A DNA stretch of 64,000 nucleotides from Elusimicrobiota bacterium (GTDB lineage Bacteria > Elusimicrobiota > Elusimicrobia > UBA1565 > UBA9628): the NCBI GenBank assembly GCA_023213235.1, contig CP096137.1, positions 2,466,908 through 2,530,907 on the forward strand, read 5' to 3'. The notes beneath the pieces are model-generated. The model was not told where the DNA came from, ran no database searches, and saw only the letters and a list, made by a program, of their open reading frames with translations. The translations under genes were made by a program, and so were the position numbers. Shown piece by piece: positions 10,054 through 18,666 of this stretch (positions are counted from its first letter, which is position 1; each line of letters opens with the position of its first letter).

Positions 10054-12435
10054 ATGACCAAGACCTCCCGGCTCTCCCGCGCGCTCGCCTCCATCCTCGC
10101 CGTCGCGCTCGTCCACGCGACGCTGGCACCCGAGGCCGTCGCCCAGGTCGTCTCCGTCGGCTCGGTGGGGGCGCCCGTCGGCGGCGCCGCGGCGTCCGCG
10201 GTCAACGCGTCCGGAACCTCGTCCTTCGGCGCGCTCCAGATTTCCATGCCGAACGCGGCTCTGACGGGCTCGCTCGCCGCACCGTCCGCCTCTCCGTCGA
10301 TCGCGCTGTTCGCGCCCACTGCCGCGCCCGCGCTCGCGCCGTCGGCCCTAATCCCGGTCCGCTCCGCTCCCGCCGCCGAAGCGGCGCGCTCCGCCGCTGT
10401 CGCCGCCGCTCTCGCGCCCTCCGCCGCCTCGGTCGCCGCGTCGAAGGACGAGGCCCCGCTCCCGTCCGCTCCCGAGTCCGCCGCCGCGCCGACGCGCGCC
10501 GGCCCGACGTCCGCTCCCGCCGGCATCGTCTCGCGCGCCGCGTCGCGCGCGGCCGGCATCGTCGCGGGCGTGCGCGCCGCCTTCACGGGCCGCTCCGTCG
10601 AGAACGTGCCCGCCGCTCCGGCCGCGCTCGTCTCCGCCAAGACCTCCGCCGCGCCGCACGCCTCCGAGCTCGAGCCGTCGACCTCCGACATCGCGCGTCC
10701 GCTGTCCGGCGGCGCCAACGAGCCTCCTTCGCCGCCGAACCCGAACAACCCCGAAGGCCCGGCCAAGAAGGGCAAGGGCTGGTTCGGCCTCGGCGCGATC
10801 GTCGCCGGCCTCATCGGCGGCATGCTCGTCATGCAGCTCGGCCTCGAGGCGCAGGGCGCGGCGATGGCGCAGCTCACCGAGGACGCGTTCGGCGACTTCT
10901 CGATCCTCGCCCAGGTCGCGATCTTCGCGAGCATCGGCAGCATGGTCGGCCAGCAGCTCGCGCAGTTCTTCGGCGCGAAGTTCGGCCTGACGAAGACGTT
11001 CTACGCGGCGCACGCGCTGCGCGCCGTGTCCCTCGCGGCGATGGTTTTCCTGCTCGGCACCGGCATGATGCCGCTGCCGCTGATGTTCGCCTTCTACGCG
11101 CTCAACGGCGTCGTCACCGGCGTCGCCGCGACGGCGCAGGGCACGCTCCAGAAATTCCTGCTCGCGCAGCAGGGCGTCAGCCAGCAGAAGTTCCGCACGT
11201 GGTGGCAGCTGCTCGCCGAAATCGTCGCCGTGCCGGCGCCGATGATCCTCGGCGCGCTCGTGATCTCGCTCGGCGCGAGCTGGATCACCGCCCTCTACCC
11301 GGCGACGATCCTGCTCGGCCTGATGCTGTTCGCGATGCTCAAGATCATCCCGCTCTCGGCCGCCAAGCGCATCGAGAACGCGGTCGCCTCCGCGGGCCAG
11401 GCGGCCAAGCCCGCCGAGACTCCGGCCGACCCCGCCGCGCCGAAGCCCGGCGCGTGGCAGCGCGTCAAGAACGCGTTCAAGACGATCTTCAACAACATGG
11501 AGGAGGGCAAGGAGTTCGTGTTCAAGAACCCCGTGCTCAAGTACTCCCTGGCCGGCGCGGTCATCTTCGACCTCATGAACGTCCTGATCTACCGGCTGAT
11601 CACGCCCGGCTACGGCAAGCTCGTCGCGGGCTCCGCCGGCATGGCCGCCGTGCAGGGCAACCTCGTCGGCATGTTCAGCCTCGGCGGGCTGATCCTCGCG
11701 GCCGTTTTCCTCGTTCTCGAGAAGCGCGACAAGAAGAAGAACGCGGGCAAGACCCCCGCGGAGCTCGCGGCCGCGGAGCGCGCCTCCATGCTGCGCTGGA
11801 CCTTGCTCGGGATCCCCGCGCTCGGCCTGCTCGGCGTGATGGCCTTCAACCTCGTCCTGCCGTTCGCGCCCGTCATGTTCATGGACATCAACTGGGTGCC
11901 GAGCACGGTGCTCGCCGCCGCGCTGATCCCGTTCGGCTTCATGCAGGTCGCGGCCTCGATCAAGCTGAACTCCTACTTCCAGGAGCGCCTGCCCTCGGAC
12001 TCCGGCAAGGTCCAGAAGGCGATCGCGTTCTCGGGCTCGGCGATGACGGCGCTGTCGATCGTGCTCATGCTCGCGCTCAAGCCCCTGTTCGGCGACATCG
12101 CGGCGTTCAACCCGTTCCCGTACCTCGCGGCCGCCCTGATCCCGCTCGGCGCGGCCGTGTTCTTCATCCAGCGCAAGCTCGCCAACGCGACGAAGCCCGA
12201 GAACCTCAAGCTGACGTCCGACGACGGAAAGCCCGCCGGCGGCTTCGTCGGCGTGTTGCTCGGCGTGATCGCGGCGGCGCTGCTGCTGAGCTTCATGACC
12301 GTCATCCCGGGCGTCGCGGGCCTTCTCGCGGGGCTCGGCGTGCTGGGCAAGTTCGCCCTGCACCTGGCGGTCGCCCTCGCGCTGCCGACGGCCGGCTGGT
12401 TCGCCGACCGCAAGCTCCGCTCGCGCGCGAAATAG
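10054..12435 (+). CDS. MFS-like transporter with a long exported N-terminal extension
   Basis: 793 residues. A signal-peptide-like start (LASILAVALVHATLAPEAVAQ) is followed by about 220 residues rich in Ala, Ser and Pro. At about residue 245 (KKGKGWFGLGAIVAG) a polytopic membrane region begins, with about twelve helices in two halves. The halves are separated by a basic and acidic loop, PAETPADPAAPKPGAWQRVK, as in the major facilitator superfamily. The substrate cannot be deduced. The low-complexity extension is far longer than in ordinary MFS proteins and is probably periplasmic. The start is fixed by the TATAAT box 6 nt upstream. The gene has no apparent frameshift despite its length. Confidence 0.75.
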   Translation: MTKTSRLSRALASILAVALVHATLAPEAVAQVVSVGSVGAPVGGAAASAVNASGTSSFGALQISMPNAALTGSLAAPSASPSIALFAPTAAPALAPSALIPVRSAPAAEAARSAAVAAALAPSAASVAASKDEAPLPSAPESAAAPTRAGPTSAPAGIVSRAASRAAGIVAGVRAAFTGRSVENVPAAPAALVSAKTSAAPHASELEPSTSDIARPLSGGANEPPSPPNPNNPEGPAKKGKGWFGLGAIVAGLIGGMLVMQLGLEAQGAAMAQLTEDAFGDFSILAQVAIFASIGSMVGQQLAQFFGAKFGLTKTFYAAHALRAVSLAAMVFLLGTGMMPLPLMFAFYALNGVVTGVAATAQGTLQKFLLAQQGVSQQKFRTWWQLLAEIVAVPAPMILGALVISLGASWITALYPATILLGLMLFAMLKIIPLSAAKRIENAVASAGQAAKPAETPADPAAPKPGAWQRVKNAFKTIFNNMEEGKEFVFKNPVLKYSLAGAVIFDLMNVLIYRLITPGYGKLVAGSAGMAAVQGNLVGMFSLGGLILAAVFLVLEKRDKKKNAGKTPAELAAAERASMLRWTLLGIPALGLLGVMAFNLVLPFAPVMFMDINWVPSTVLAAALIPFGFMQVAASIKLNSYFQERLPSDSGKVQKAIAFSGSAMTALSIVLMLALKPLFGDIAAFNPFPYLAAALIPLGAAVFFIQRKLANATKPENLKLTSDDGKPAGGFVGVLLGVIAAALLLSFMTVIPGVAGLLAGLGVLGKFALHLAVALALPTAGWFADRKLRSRAK

Positions 12436-12445
12436 CGCCTAGGCC

Positions 12446-12476
12446 TTAGGGCCCATGACCGACTGGGCCCTCGGGC
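12446..12476. repeat. GGGCCC inverted repeat downstream of the transporter gene
   Basis: AGGGCCC (12446-12452) pairs with GGGCCCT (12463-12469) across a 10-nt loop that contains ATGACC. A third GGGCCC follows at 12471, then TTT. It could act as a weak terminator. It echoes the motif at 9966-9994. Confidence 0.35.
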
Positions 12477-12554
12477 CCTTTCCGGCCTGGGTCTTTCACG
12501 TCATCCTCCGTGGGTCGTTAGGTCCGAACCCCTAAAGTCCCGCCGGAGGTGTCG

Positions 12555-13358
12555 ATGTATCGCCGAGTACCCCTCGTCCTGTCCGCCGTCCTGCTGTCCG
12601 CCGCCGTTCCCGCCGCCGCGCAGTTCTCGCCGTTCTCCCCGAAGGAAGTCCAGGCCGCGAAGAAGGACCCCAAGGCGTTCACGATCGACGAGACCACGAT
12701 CGAGATCGTCAAGCTCGGCCCGACGGTGTCTCCGGCCGACATCGCGCCGCCGGACGCCGGCGGAGGCGGGGGCGACCCGGTGGTCGTCCTCGACTCGATC
12801 ATCAACCTCGGGCTGAAGATCTGGAAGATCGTCGAGGACAACAAGCCCGTCGTCGACGTGAGCAATCAGTACGCGACGGCGCTGCCGGAGGGCGTGAAGG
12901 GCTGGTCGTCGATGGCGGGCTGGCAGAGGCCGAAGGGCACCATCTACCAGCTCGTGGCCAAGAACGCCTACGGCGGCCAGGTCATCAACCTGCGCTACCA
13001 GGTGCTGCGCACGTCGGGCGGCAGCTACCAGGGGAAGGGGAAGTATCTCACCGCGGTCACCGTCGAGCCGCTGCTCGTCGAGGTCGCGTGGGGCTACCGC
13101 TTCACGATGACGGCCTCGGTCCCCGACTCGAGCATCGTCAACGTCGGCACCACCGAGGACCCGGTCGCGGCGATGATGGCCCAGCTCGGCTGGCGCATCT
13201 CGACGGCGGTCAAGGACTCGCAGGGCAAGGGCCTCTACTACCTGCAGGGCGACGGCGCCTATCAGGAAGTCGGCGGACCGTTCCGCCGCGAGGGCGCCGA
13301 GAAGGCGAAGGCGAGCGTTGCGAAGCTCGAGAGGGAAACGCTACTATTGGCGGAGTGA
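12555..13358 (+). CDS. Secreted protein of unknown function
   Basis: 267 residues with a clear signal peptide (RRVPLVLSAVLLSAAVPAAAQ). The mature part has a Gly-rich linker at about residue 75 and then a beta-rich region (GTIYQLVAKNAYGGQVINLRYQVLRTSGGSYQGKG). I do not recognise the family. The ATG at 12555 is preferred over the GTG at 12549 because a GGAGG (12545-12549) sits 5 nt upstream of it. This is one of few first genes here with a proper ribosome-binding site. The stop overlaps the next gene as GTGA. Confidence 0.65.
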   Translation: MYRRVPLVLSAVLLSAAVPAAAQFSPFSPKEVQAAKKDPKAFTIDETTIEIVKLGPTVSPADIAPPDAGGGGGDPVVVLDSIINLGLKIWKIVEDNKPVVDVSNQYATALPEGVKGWSSMAGWQRPKGTIYQLVAKNAYGGQVINLRYQVLRTSGGSYQGKGKYLTAVTVEPLLVEVAWGYRFTMTASVPDSSIVNVGTTEDPVAAMMAQLGWRISTAVKDSQGKGLYYLQGDGAYQEVGGPFRREGAEKAKASVAKLERETLLLAE

Positions 13359-13788
13359 AAGTCCAGAAGATCAAGCAGTTCAGCGTTTTCATGCCGAACA
13401 AGCCGGGGGCGCTCACGCGCCTCGCGGCTTTGTTCTCTGAGAAGGGCGTGAACATCCTCGGCATCGCCTCCGAGGTGCGCGACGACTCCGGCCTCGTGCG
13501 CATCGCGCTCGAGAACGACGAGGGGTCTCCTCGATCCTGTCGCAAGCCGGCTTTTCCAGCGTGGAGACCCACATCCTGTCGGTCGAGGTGGACGACAAGC
13601 CCGGCGAGCTCATGCGCATCGCCGCCGCGCTCGCGGAAGGGAAGATCAACATCACGACGGTGTACGGCACCTCGGTCGCCGGCGCCGACACCTCGCGCAT
13701 CCTGATCGCCGCCCAGAACACCGACAAGGCGCTGGTCATCCTCGAGGACCTCGCCAAGGGCGCGGCGTCCTCGCCGCCGACTAAATAG
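13355..13788 (+). CDS. Tandem ACT-domain regulatory protein
   Basis: 144 residues after restoring one base in the GGGG at 13522-13525, joining ENDEG to SSILSQAGFSSVE. Two ACT folds follow each other: QFSVFMPNKPGALTRLAALF and ILSVEVDDKPGELMRIAAAL, both with the P-G-x-L turn that binds small ligands. Stand-alone double ACT proteins usually sense amino acids; the ligand here is unknown. The GTG start overlaps the upstream stop. Confidence 0.75.
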
Positions 13789-13802
13789 TCCTCAAAAAGA
13801 CG

Positions 13803-13808
13803 TAGAAT
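13803..13808 (+). promoter_or_regulatory. -10 box (TAGAAT), probably leaderless
   Basis: TAGAAT ends 6 nt before the ATG at 13815, with no ribosome-binding site in between. Confidence 0.55.
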
Positions 13809-13814
13809 TCCGCC

Positions 13815-14667
13815 ATGTGCCGCCTCTTCGCGCAGGTCGCCCCGGCGCCGGCCTCCGCCCGCGATTTACTCGTGGACTCGGAGTTCTCTCTGCTCCGCCA
13901 GGCCGACCTCGACAAATCAAACCCGCAGACCGACGGCTGGGGGCTGGCCTGGTTCGACTCGACCGGCCCGAAAGTCGCCAAGAGCGGCGGCTCCGCGGCC
14001 GCGGAACGCCTCCGCTTCGCGGAGGCCGCCGACGGCGCCCGCTCCGGCGTGGTCATCGGCCATATCCGCGCCGCGTCCAAAGGGATCGGGATCGACGACG
14101 AGCGCGCGCATCCGTTCCAGGACGAGGGCTGGGTGTTCGCGCACAACGGCACTTTGTTCATCCGCGACGAAGTCGCCGAGGCGCTCGGGCCGCGTCGCGC
14201 CCGCCTGAAGACCGACAGCGACAGCGAGATCTACTTCCAGCAGTTCCTCAAGCACCTCGCCTCGACCGGCGAGCCCGCCGCCGCGTTCGAGGCCTGCGTC
14301 CGCGAGAACTGGCGTCTCTGGGACGGCGGCGCGCGCGCCAAGCACCCGGAACTCAACGCCCCCTACTCGAGTCTCAACGCCATCGCCTCGAACGGGAGGG
14401 GATCCACGCCTTGTGCCACGCGGCCTCGAAGGGGCTCGCGGCGCACGGCGTCTGCCACCCCGACCAGCCGTGGTCGGTCATGAGCTACAGCACGCGCGGC
14501 GGCCGCTTCGTGCTCGCCAGCGAAGGCGTCGACGGGGGGACTGGGAGCGCCTGTCTCCGCCCGAGGCGCTCTCGGCCGTCCCCGGCCACAACGGCGTCGA
14601 GGTACGGCGCCGGCCGCTCCAGCTTTCCAATTCGCAAGGCTCCGTGCCGGAGGTTTCCCGTCCATGA
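13815..14667 (+). CDS. Class II glutamine amidotransferase (YafJ/Dug3 type)
   Basis: 284 residues after two one-base repairs, at the GGG 14394-14396 and the G run 14534-14539. The sequence begins M-C-R-L-F. Cys2 would become the N-terminal nucleophile after Met removal, as in the Ntn-hydrolase glutaminases. DGWGLAWF, GHIRAASKG and HPFQDEGWVFAHNGTL match the family's glutamine-binding motifs. No synthase domain follows, so it is a free-standing glutaminase or gamma-glutamyl hydrolase. The start is decided by the M-C motif and the -10 box 6 nt away. The stop overlaps the next ATG. Confidence 0.85.
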
Positions 14668-15260
14668 AATACGTCATGCTCCTCATCGTCGTCGCGCTGG
14701 CCGGCGTGATGGCCTACAAGGAATTCAAGCCCGTCCCGCCGCCGCCGCCGCCCCCGCCGCCGCCGGCGATCCTCTCCGAGCCCGCGCCCGTCATCAACGA
14801 GGCCGAGCAGGCGAAGATCCTGAAGTCGGCCGAGGACCAGGACCCGGCCGTGCGCTGGGAAGCCGTGCTGCTGCTCGACAAGATGAAGTCGCCGCAGGCG
14901 ATGCCCGTGGTCTTCCACATGCTGCGCAAGGACCTCGACCCGCAGATCCGCATCAAGTCCGCCCAGCTGCTGTCCTCGCGCCGCGGCGACGACGTCCTCG
15001 ACAATCTCGTCTGGGCGATGAAGGACCAGGAGCCCGACGTCCGCATGGCCGCGCTCAAGGCCCTCGAGAAGATCGGCGACTACTCCGTCGCCGGCGACAT
15101 CGCGGGCGGCCCGATCAAGGATCAGGAAGAGTCCGTGCGCCTGCAGGCCCTGAAGACCTTGAACACGCTGCAGGACAAGAAGCAGGCCGAGATCGAGGCC
15201 GCGCGCCAGCGCTACGAGCAGGAAAAAGCCGCGGCGGCCGAGGCGGCCCGCAAGAGGTAG
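14664..15260 (+). CDS. Membrane-anchored HEAT-repeat protein (copy 1)
   Basis: 198 residues. One N-terminal membrane helix (YVMLLIVVALAGVMAY) is followed by a poly-Pro spacer of about ten residues and then four or five HEAT-like repeats (DQDPAVRWEAVLLLDKMKS, DLDPQIRIKSAQLLSS, DQEPDVRMAALKALEKIGD, DQEESVRLQALKTLNTL). The protein ends in a charged helix. HEAT repeats are binding scaffolds. The next gene is a clear paralogue of the same architecture, so the pair arose by tandem duplication. It overlaps the amidotransferase by ATGA. Confidence 0.75.
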   Translation: MKYVMLLIVVALAGVMAYKEFKPVPPPPPPPPPPAILSEPAPVINEAEQAKILKSAEDQDPAVRWEAVLLLDKMKSPQAMPVVFHMLRKDLDPQIRIKSAQLLSSRRGDDVLDNLVWAMKDQEPDVRMAALKALEKIGDYSVAGDIAGGPIKDQEESVRLQALKTLNTLQDKKQAEIEAARQRYEQEKAAAAEAARKR

Positions 15261-15263
15261 GCC

Positions 15264-15863
15264 ATGAACCGTCTGTTCATGCTGCTCGTCTTCCTCGGCG
15301 CCGGCGCGTTCCTCGTCTGGGATCACCGCCGCCCCGAGCGCGCGCCCGTCGCGCCGCCGCCTCCGCCGGCGATCATCCAGGAGCCCGGCCCGGTGTTCGC
15401 CGAGGAAGAGATCCGGAAGGTCCGCCTCTCGCTGCAGGACGCCGACTCGTCGGTGCGTTGGGCCGCGATCCAGCTGCTCTTCAACATCCGCGACCCCCAG
15501 CTCGGCCCGCTGCTCGAGAAGATGCTGTCGGAAGACCCCGATCCCGAGGTGCGCATGAAGGTCGTCGGCCTGTTCAAGGGCCGCGAGGACCTCTCGCGCC
15601 TCGGCGCTCTCGTGCGCGGCCTCTCCGACACCGACCCGCAGGTGCGCATGGCGTCGCTGAAGGCCCTCGGCGACATCGGCGATCCGTCGGTCGTCGTCTG
15701 GGTGACGGCTTTGCTCAAGGACGCCGAGTCCGACGTCCGCATCGAGGCGCTGCGCACGCTGGGCCGCTTCCAGGACAAGCGCAAGGCGGAGTTCCGGGCT
15801 CTCTCCGAGAAGCTCAGGACCGACTACGAGGACGCCGTCCGCCGCGCCGCGGCGCGGCGCTAG
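15264..15863 (+). CDS. Membrane-anchored HEAT-repeat protein (copy 2)
   Basis: 199 residues with the same plan as its upstream neighbour: an N-terminal helix (LFMLLVFLGAGAFLVW), a short Pro-rich linker, HEAT repeats (DADSSVRWAAIQLLFNIRD, DPDPEVRMKVVGLFKG, DTDPQVRMASLKALGDIGD, DAESDVRIEALRTLGRF) and a charged C-terminal helix. It starts 3 nt after copy 1 and is followed 10 nt later by moxR, so both may belong to the Bat operon. The partner is unknown. Confidence 0.75.
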   Translation: MNRLFMLLVFLGAGAFLVWDHRRPERAPVAPPPPPAIIQEPGPVFAEEEIRKVRLSLQDADSSVRWAAIQLLFNIRDPQLGPLLEKMLSEDPDPEVRMKVVGLFKGREDLSRLGALVRGLSDTDPQVRMASLKALGDIGDPSVVVWVTALLKDAESDVRIEALRTLGRFQDKRKAEFRALSEKLRTDYEDAVRRAAARR

Positions 15864-15873
15864 GAGACACGAG

Positions 15874-16866
15874 ATGGAAACCACCGGGATCAAAGAGCTC
15901 AACAAGAAAGTCGCGGAGGAGAGCCTGTTCGTGCAGGATCTCAAGCGCGAGATCGGCAAGGTCATCGTCGGCCAGGACGAGACGCTCGACCGCATCCTCG
16001 CCGCGCTCGTCGCGGGCGGGCACGTGCTTCTCGAGGGCGTGCCCGGCCTCGCGAAGACGCTGACGATCAAGACGCTCGCGCGCTGCGTCGCCGCTTCCTT
16101 CTCGCGCATCCAGTTCACGCCCGACCTCCTGCCCGCCGACCTGACGGGCACCTTGATCCTCGACCCGAAGACCGGGGAGTTCAAGCCCCGCCTCGGCCCC
16201 GTGTTCGCCAACCTCGTGCTGGCCGACGAGGTCAACCGCGCGCCGGCGAAGGTGCAGAGCGCCCTGCTCGAGGCGATGCAGGAGCGCCAGGTGACGATCG
16301 GTCCCTCGACGCACGCGCTGCCCGATCCGTTCCTCGTGCTCGCGACGCAGAACCCCATCGAGCAGGAGGGGACCTACCCGCTGCCCGAGGCGCAGGTCGA
16401 CCGCTTCATGATGAAGATCCGGCTCGGCTACCCGACGAAGACCGAGGAGAAGAGCATCCTCGAGCGGATGTCGGGCGCGGCCGCCCCGGCGATCAAGCCC
16501 GTCGCGACGCCGGAGCACCTCAAGCGCGCCCACCTCGTGGCCGCGGGAATCTATCTCGACGAGAAGATCAAGGACTACATCGTCAATCTCGTGTTCGCCA
16601 CGCGCGAGCCCGAGAAGCACCGCCTCGCCTCCCACAAGCATCTGATCGCCTTCGGCGCCAGCCCGCGCGCGACGATCGCGCTCGCCCAAGCCGCGAAGGC
16701 CCACGCCTTCATCAACGGCCGCGGCTACGTCACGCCCGAGGACGTCAAGACGATCGGCCCCGACGTCCTGCGCCACCGCGTCCTCATCAGCTACGAGGCC
16801 GAGGCCGAGAACATCGACAGCGACAAGATCATCAAGGCCGTCTTCGAGGCGGTGGACGTCCCATAG
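15874..16866 (+). CDS. moxR: MoxR-family AAA+ ATPase
   Basis: 330 residues, normal for MoxR. The Walker A region reads EGVPGLAKT and Walker B VLADEVNRA. The family signatures AKVQSALLEAMQERQVT, ATQNPIEQEGTYPLPEAQ and a sensor-2 segment (SPRATIALAQAAKA) are present. MoxR ATPases act as chaperones for metal insertion or complex assembly together with DUF58 and VWA proteins, which are encoded next here. GGAGA upstream of the ATG serves as ribosome-binding site. A 78-bp hairpin repeat separates it from the DUF58 gene. Confidence 0.92.
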   Translation: METTGIKELNKKVAEESLFVQDLKREIGKVIVGQDETLDRILAALVAGGHVLLEGVPGLAKTLTIKTLARCVAASFSRIQFTPDLLPADLTGTLILDPKTGEFKPRLGPVFANLVLADEVNRAPAKVQSALLEAMQERQVTIGPSTHALPDPFLVLATQNPIEQEGTYPLPEAQVDRFMMKIRLGYPTKTEEKSILERMSGAAAPAIKPVATPEHLKRAHLVAAGIYLDEKIKDYIVNLVFATREPEKHRLASHKHLIAFGASPRATIALAQAAKAHAFINGRGYVTPEDVKTIGPDVLRHRVLISYEAEAENIDSDKIIKAVFEAVDVP

Positions 16867-16869
16867 CTC

Positions 16870-16947
16870 GGGTGTCAGGCCTAACGATTAACGATTCTCT
16901 CGATGATCGAATCGCTGGAGAATCGTTAATCGTTAGGCCTGTCACCC
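16870..16947. repeat. 78-bp near-perfect palindrome (REP/MITE-like)
   Basis: A 30-nt left arm (16870-16899) pairs with a 30-nt right arm (16918-16947) with one mismatch, across an 18-nt loop. It fills the gap between moxR and the DUF58 gene. Its outer end GGTGTCAGGCCT closely resembles the terminal inverted repeat of the transposon at 55016-55837 (GGTGTCAGACCT), so it may be a short non-autonomous relative. There is no T-tract, so a terminator role is unlikely. Confidence 0.75.
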
Positions 16948-16954
16948 CGCCCAT

Positions 16955-17836
16955 ATGCTCCCGCAAGAGATCCTAGCCCAAGTCCGGCGCCTCGAGATCG
17001 TCACCGGGAAGCTCGTCTCCGAGAGCTTCTCCGGCGACTACCTCAGCGTCTTCAAGGGGCGCGGCATGGAGTTCGCGTCGGTGCGCGAGTACGCGGAGGG
17101 CGACGACCCGCGCGACATCGACCGCAACGTCAGCGCTCGCGCGGGCAAGGCGTTCGTGCGGCAATACGTCGAGGAGCGCGAGCTGACGGTGGTCATCGCC
17201 GTCGACCTGTCGGCGTCGCTGTCGTTCGGCTCCGCCGACCGCCAAAAGCGCGAAGCCGCCACCGAAATCGGCGCGGCGCTCGCGTTCGCGGCGCTGCAGA
17301 ACAACGACAAGGTCGGCCTCGCGGTGCTGACCGACGGCCTCGAGAAGTGGCTGCCGCCGCGCAAGGGCCGGCGCCACGTGCTGGCGGTCATCCGCGAGAT
17401 TCTCGCGTACGAGCCGAAGGGCGCGCGCACCGCGCTGGCGCCCGCGCTCGAGCGGCTGGCGCGCATGCTCAAGCGGCGCTGCATCCTCGTCGTCGTCTCC
17501 GACTTCCGCGACTCGGGCTTCGAGCGCGCGCTGAAGCTGTGCGCGCTCAAGCACGACCTGATCCCGGTCGTGATCGAGGATCCGCGCGAGGCGTCGCTGC
17601 CGGCGTCGGCCGGCGCCGTCCTCGCCGTGCGCGACCCGGAGACCGGCGCCGAGGGCCTCATCGACCTGGCCGCCGACGCGGGGGACTACGCGCGAGAGGA
17701 GCGCGCGCGCCGCGACGAGCTCGCCCGCGTGTTCCGCGCGGCGGGCGTCGAGCCGGTGGCCTCGTCGACCGACAAGCCGCCGCTCGACCCGCTACTCGCC
17801 TTCTTCCGCCGACGCGCGAAGCGGAGGAGCCGGTGA
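16955..17836 (+). CDS. DUF58 / VWA-like protein of the Bat operon
   Basis: 293 residues. The DUF58 core (GRGMEFASVREYAEGDDPRDIDRNVSAR as separate short motifs) is present with a VWA-type metal site (AVDLSASLSFG, the D-x-S-x-S motif). It has no membrane helix. In Bat operons this protein works with MoxR and the membrane VWA proteins that follow. The stop overlaps the next GTG. Confidence 0.88.
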   Translation: MLPQEILAQVRRLEIVTGKLVSESFSGDYLSVFKGRGMEFASVREYAEGDDPRDIDRNVSARAGKAFVRQYVEERELTVVIAVDLSASLSFGSADRQKREAATEIGAALAFAALQNNDKVGLAVLTDGLEKWLPPRKGRRHVLAVIREILAYEPKGARTALAPALERLARMLKRRCILVVVSDFRDSGFERALKLCALKHDLIPVVIEDPREASLPASAGAVLAVRDPETGAEGLIDLAADAGDYAREERARRDELARVFRAAGVEPVASSTDKPPLDPLLAFFRRRAKRRSR

Positions 17837-18666
17837 CCGCCGCCGCGCTGCTGCTCGCCGCCGCGGCGTCCGCGTCCGCGGCCTGGACCGTCGAGGGCGC
17901 GACGTCCGCCGTCGTGGCCTCCGAGGTCGCCGCCGTCTGGCGCGGCGGCCCCGCCGGCATCAAAGCCGATCTCGCGGGCTCCGGCACCACCGACTTCGCG
18001 GTCGTTTCGGCCGTGGAGAAGGACGGGGCGTGGGCGTGGACCATCCTGCCGCTGTCGACGGGGACGTTGACCTTCACGCCGCGCTATGAGGGCGCGTCGG
18101 CGCCCTCGCTGACGATCGCGGTCTCCGACGCCGCGCTCGCGCCGGAAACCGAGCCCGCGGACATCAAGCCGCCGGCGAAGGCCCGCCCCGCCCTGTGGCC
18201 CTGGCTGCTCGCGGCCGCGCTCGCCGCCGCCGCCTGGAAAGCGCGCGAGCGCTGGCGCGCGCGGGCGCGTCCGGGCGGACCCGCCGAGCCGACGGCCCCG
18301 CCGCTGCCGCCCGAGACGGAGGCCGCGCGCGCGATCGCGGCGCTGCGCGCCTCCGGGCTCTGGGAGAGGGACCAGTCGTCCTACTACCTGCGCCTGACGG
18401 GCGTCCTGCGCGCCTACCTCGAGGCCCGCTACCGCGAGCCCGTCACCGCGATGACGAGCGCCGAGGCCGCGCGGCTCCTGCGCGACCGCTCCGACGACAA
18501 CAAGCTCGCGGCGGCGGCGCGCGAACTGCTCGAGCGCGCGGATCTCGTCAAGTTCGCGCGCGTGCGGCCGGGCGCCGACGAGGGCCATCGCGACGCCGAC
18601 GCCGTCCTCGCCCTCGTCGACGCGACGACGCCCAAGCCGGTCCCGGCGGCGGAGAAGGCCGCGTGA
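17833..18666 (+). CDS. Bat-operon membrane protein (DUF4381-like)
   Basis: 277 residues. A secretion signal is followed by a beta-rich periplasmic domain, a single membrane helix (ALWPWLLAAALAAAAW) and a cytoplasmic helical domain (SSYYLRLTGVLRAYLEARY, then AARLLRDRSDDNKLAAAARELLERADLVKFAR). This matches in outline the protein encoded between DUF58 and batA in many Bat operons. It is linked to both neighbours by GTGA overlaps. Function beyond the operon is not known. Confidence 0.65.
   Translation: MTAAALLLAAAASASAAWTVEGATSAVVASEVAAVWRGGPAGIKADLAGSGTTDFAVVSAVEKDGAWAWTILPLSTGTLTFTPRYEGASAPSLTIAVSDAALAPETEPADIKPPAKARPALWPWLLAAALAAAAWKARERWRARARPGGPAEPTAPPLPPETEAARAIAALRASGLWERDQSSYYLRLTGVLRAYLEARYREPVTAMTSAEAARLLRDRSDDNKLAAAARELLERADLVKFARVRPGADEGHRDADAVLALVDATTPKPVPAAEKAA

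Noticed and set aside
13817..16063. 748-codon plus-strand frame from 13817
   Set aside because: It only contains a short true part (the repaired middle of the amidotransferase) and otherwise reads the HEAT and moxR genes out of frame.
16870..16947. Rho-independent terminator between moxR and DUF58
   Set aside because: The stem is long but there is no T-tract, the operon continues on both sides, and the ends match the transposon.
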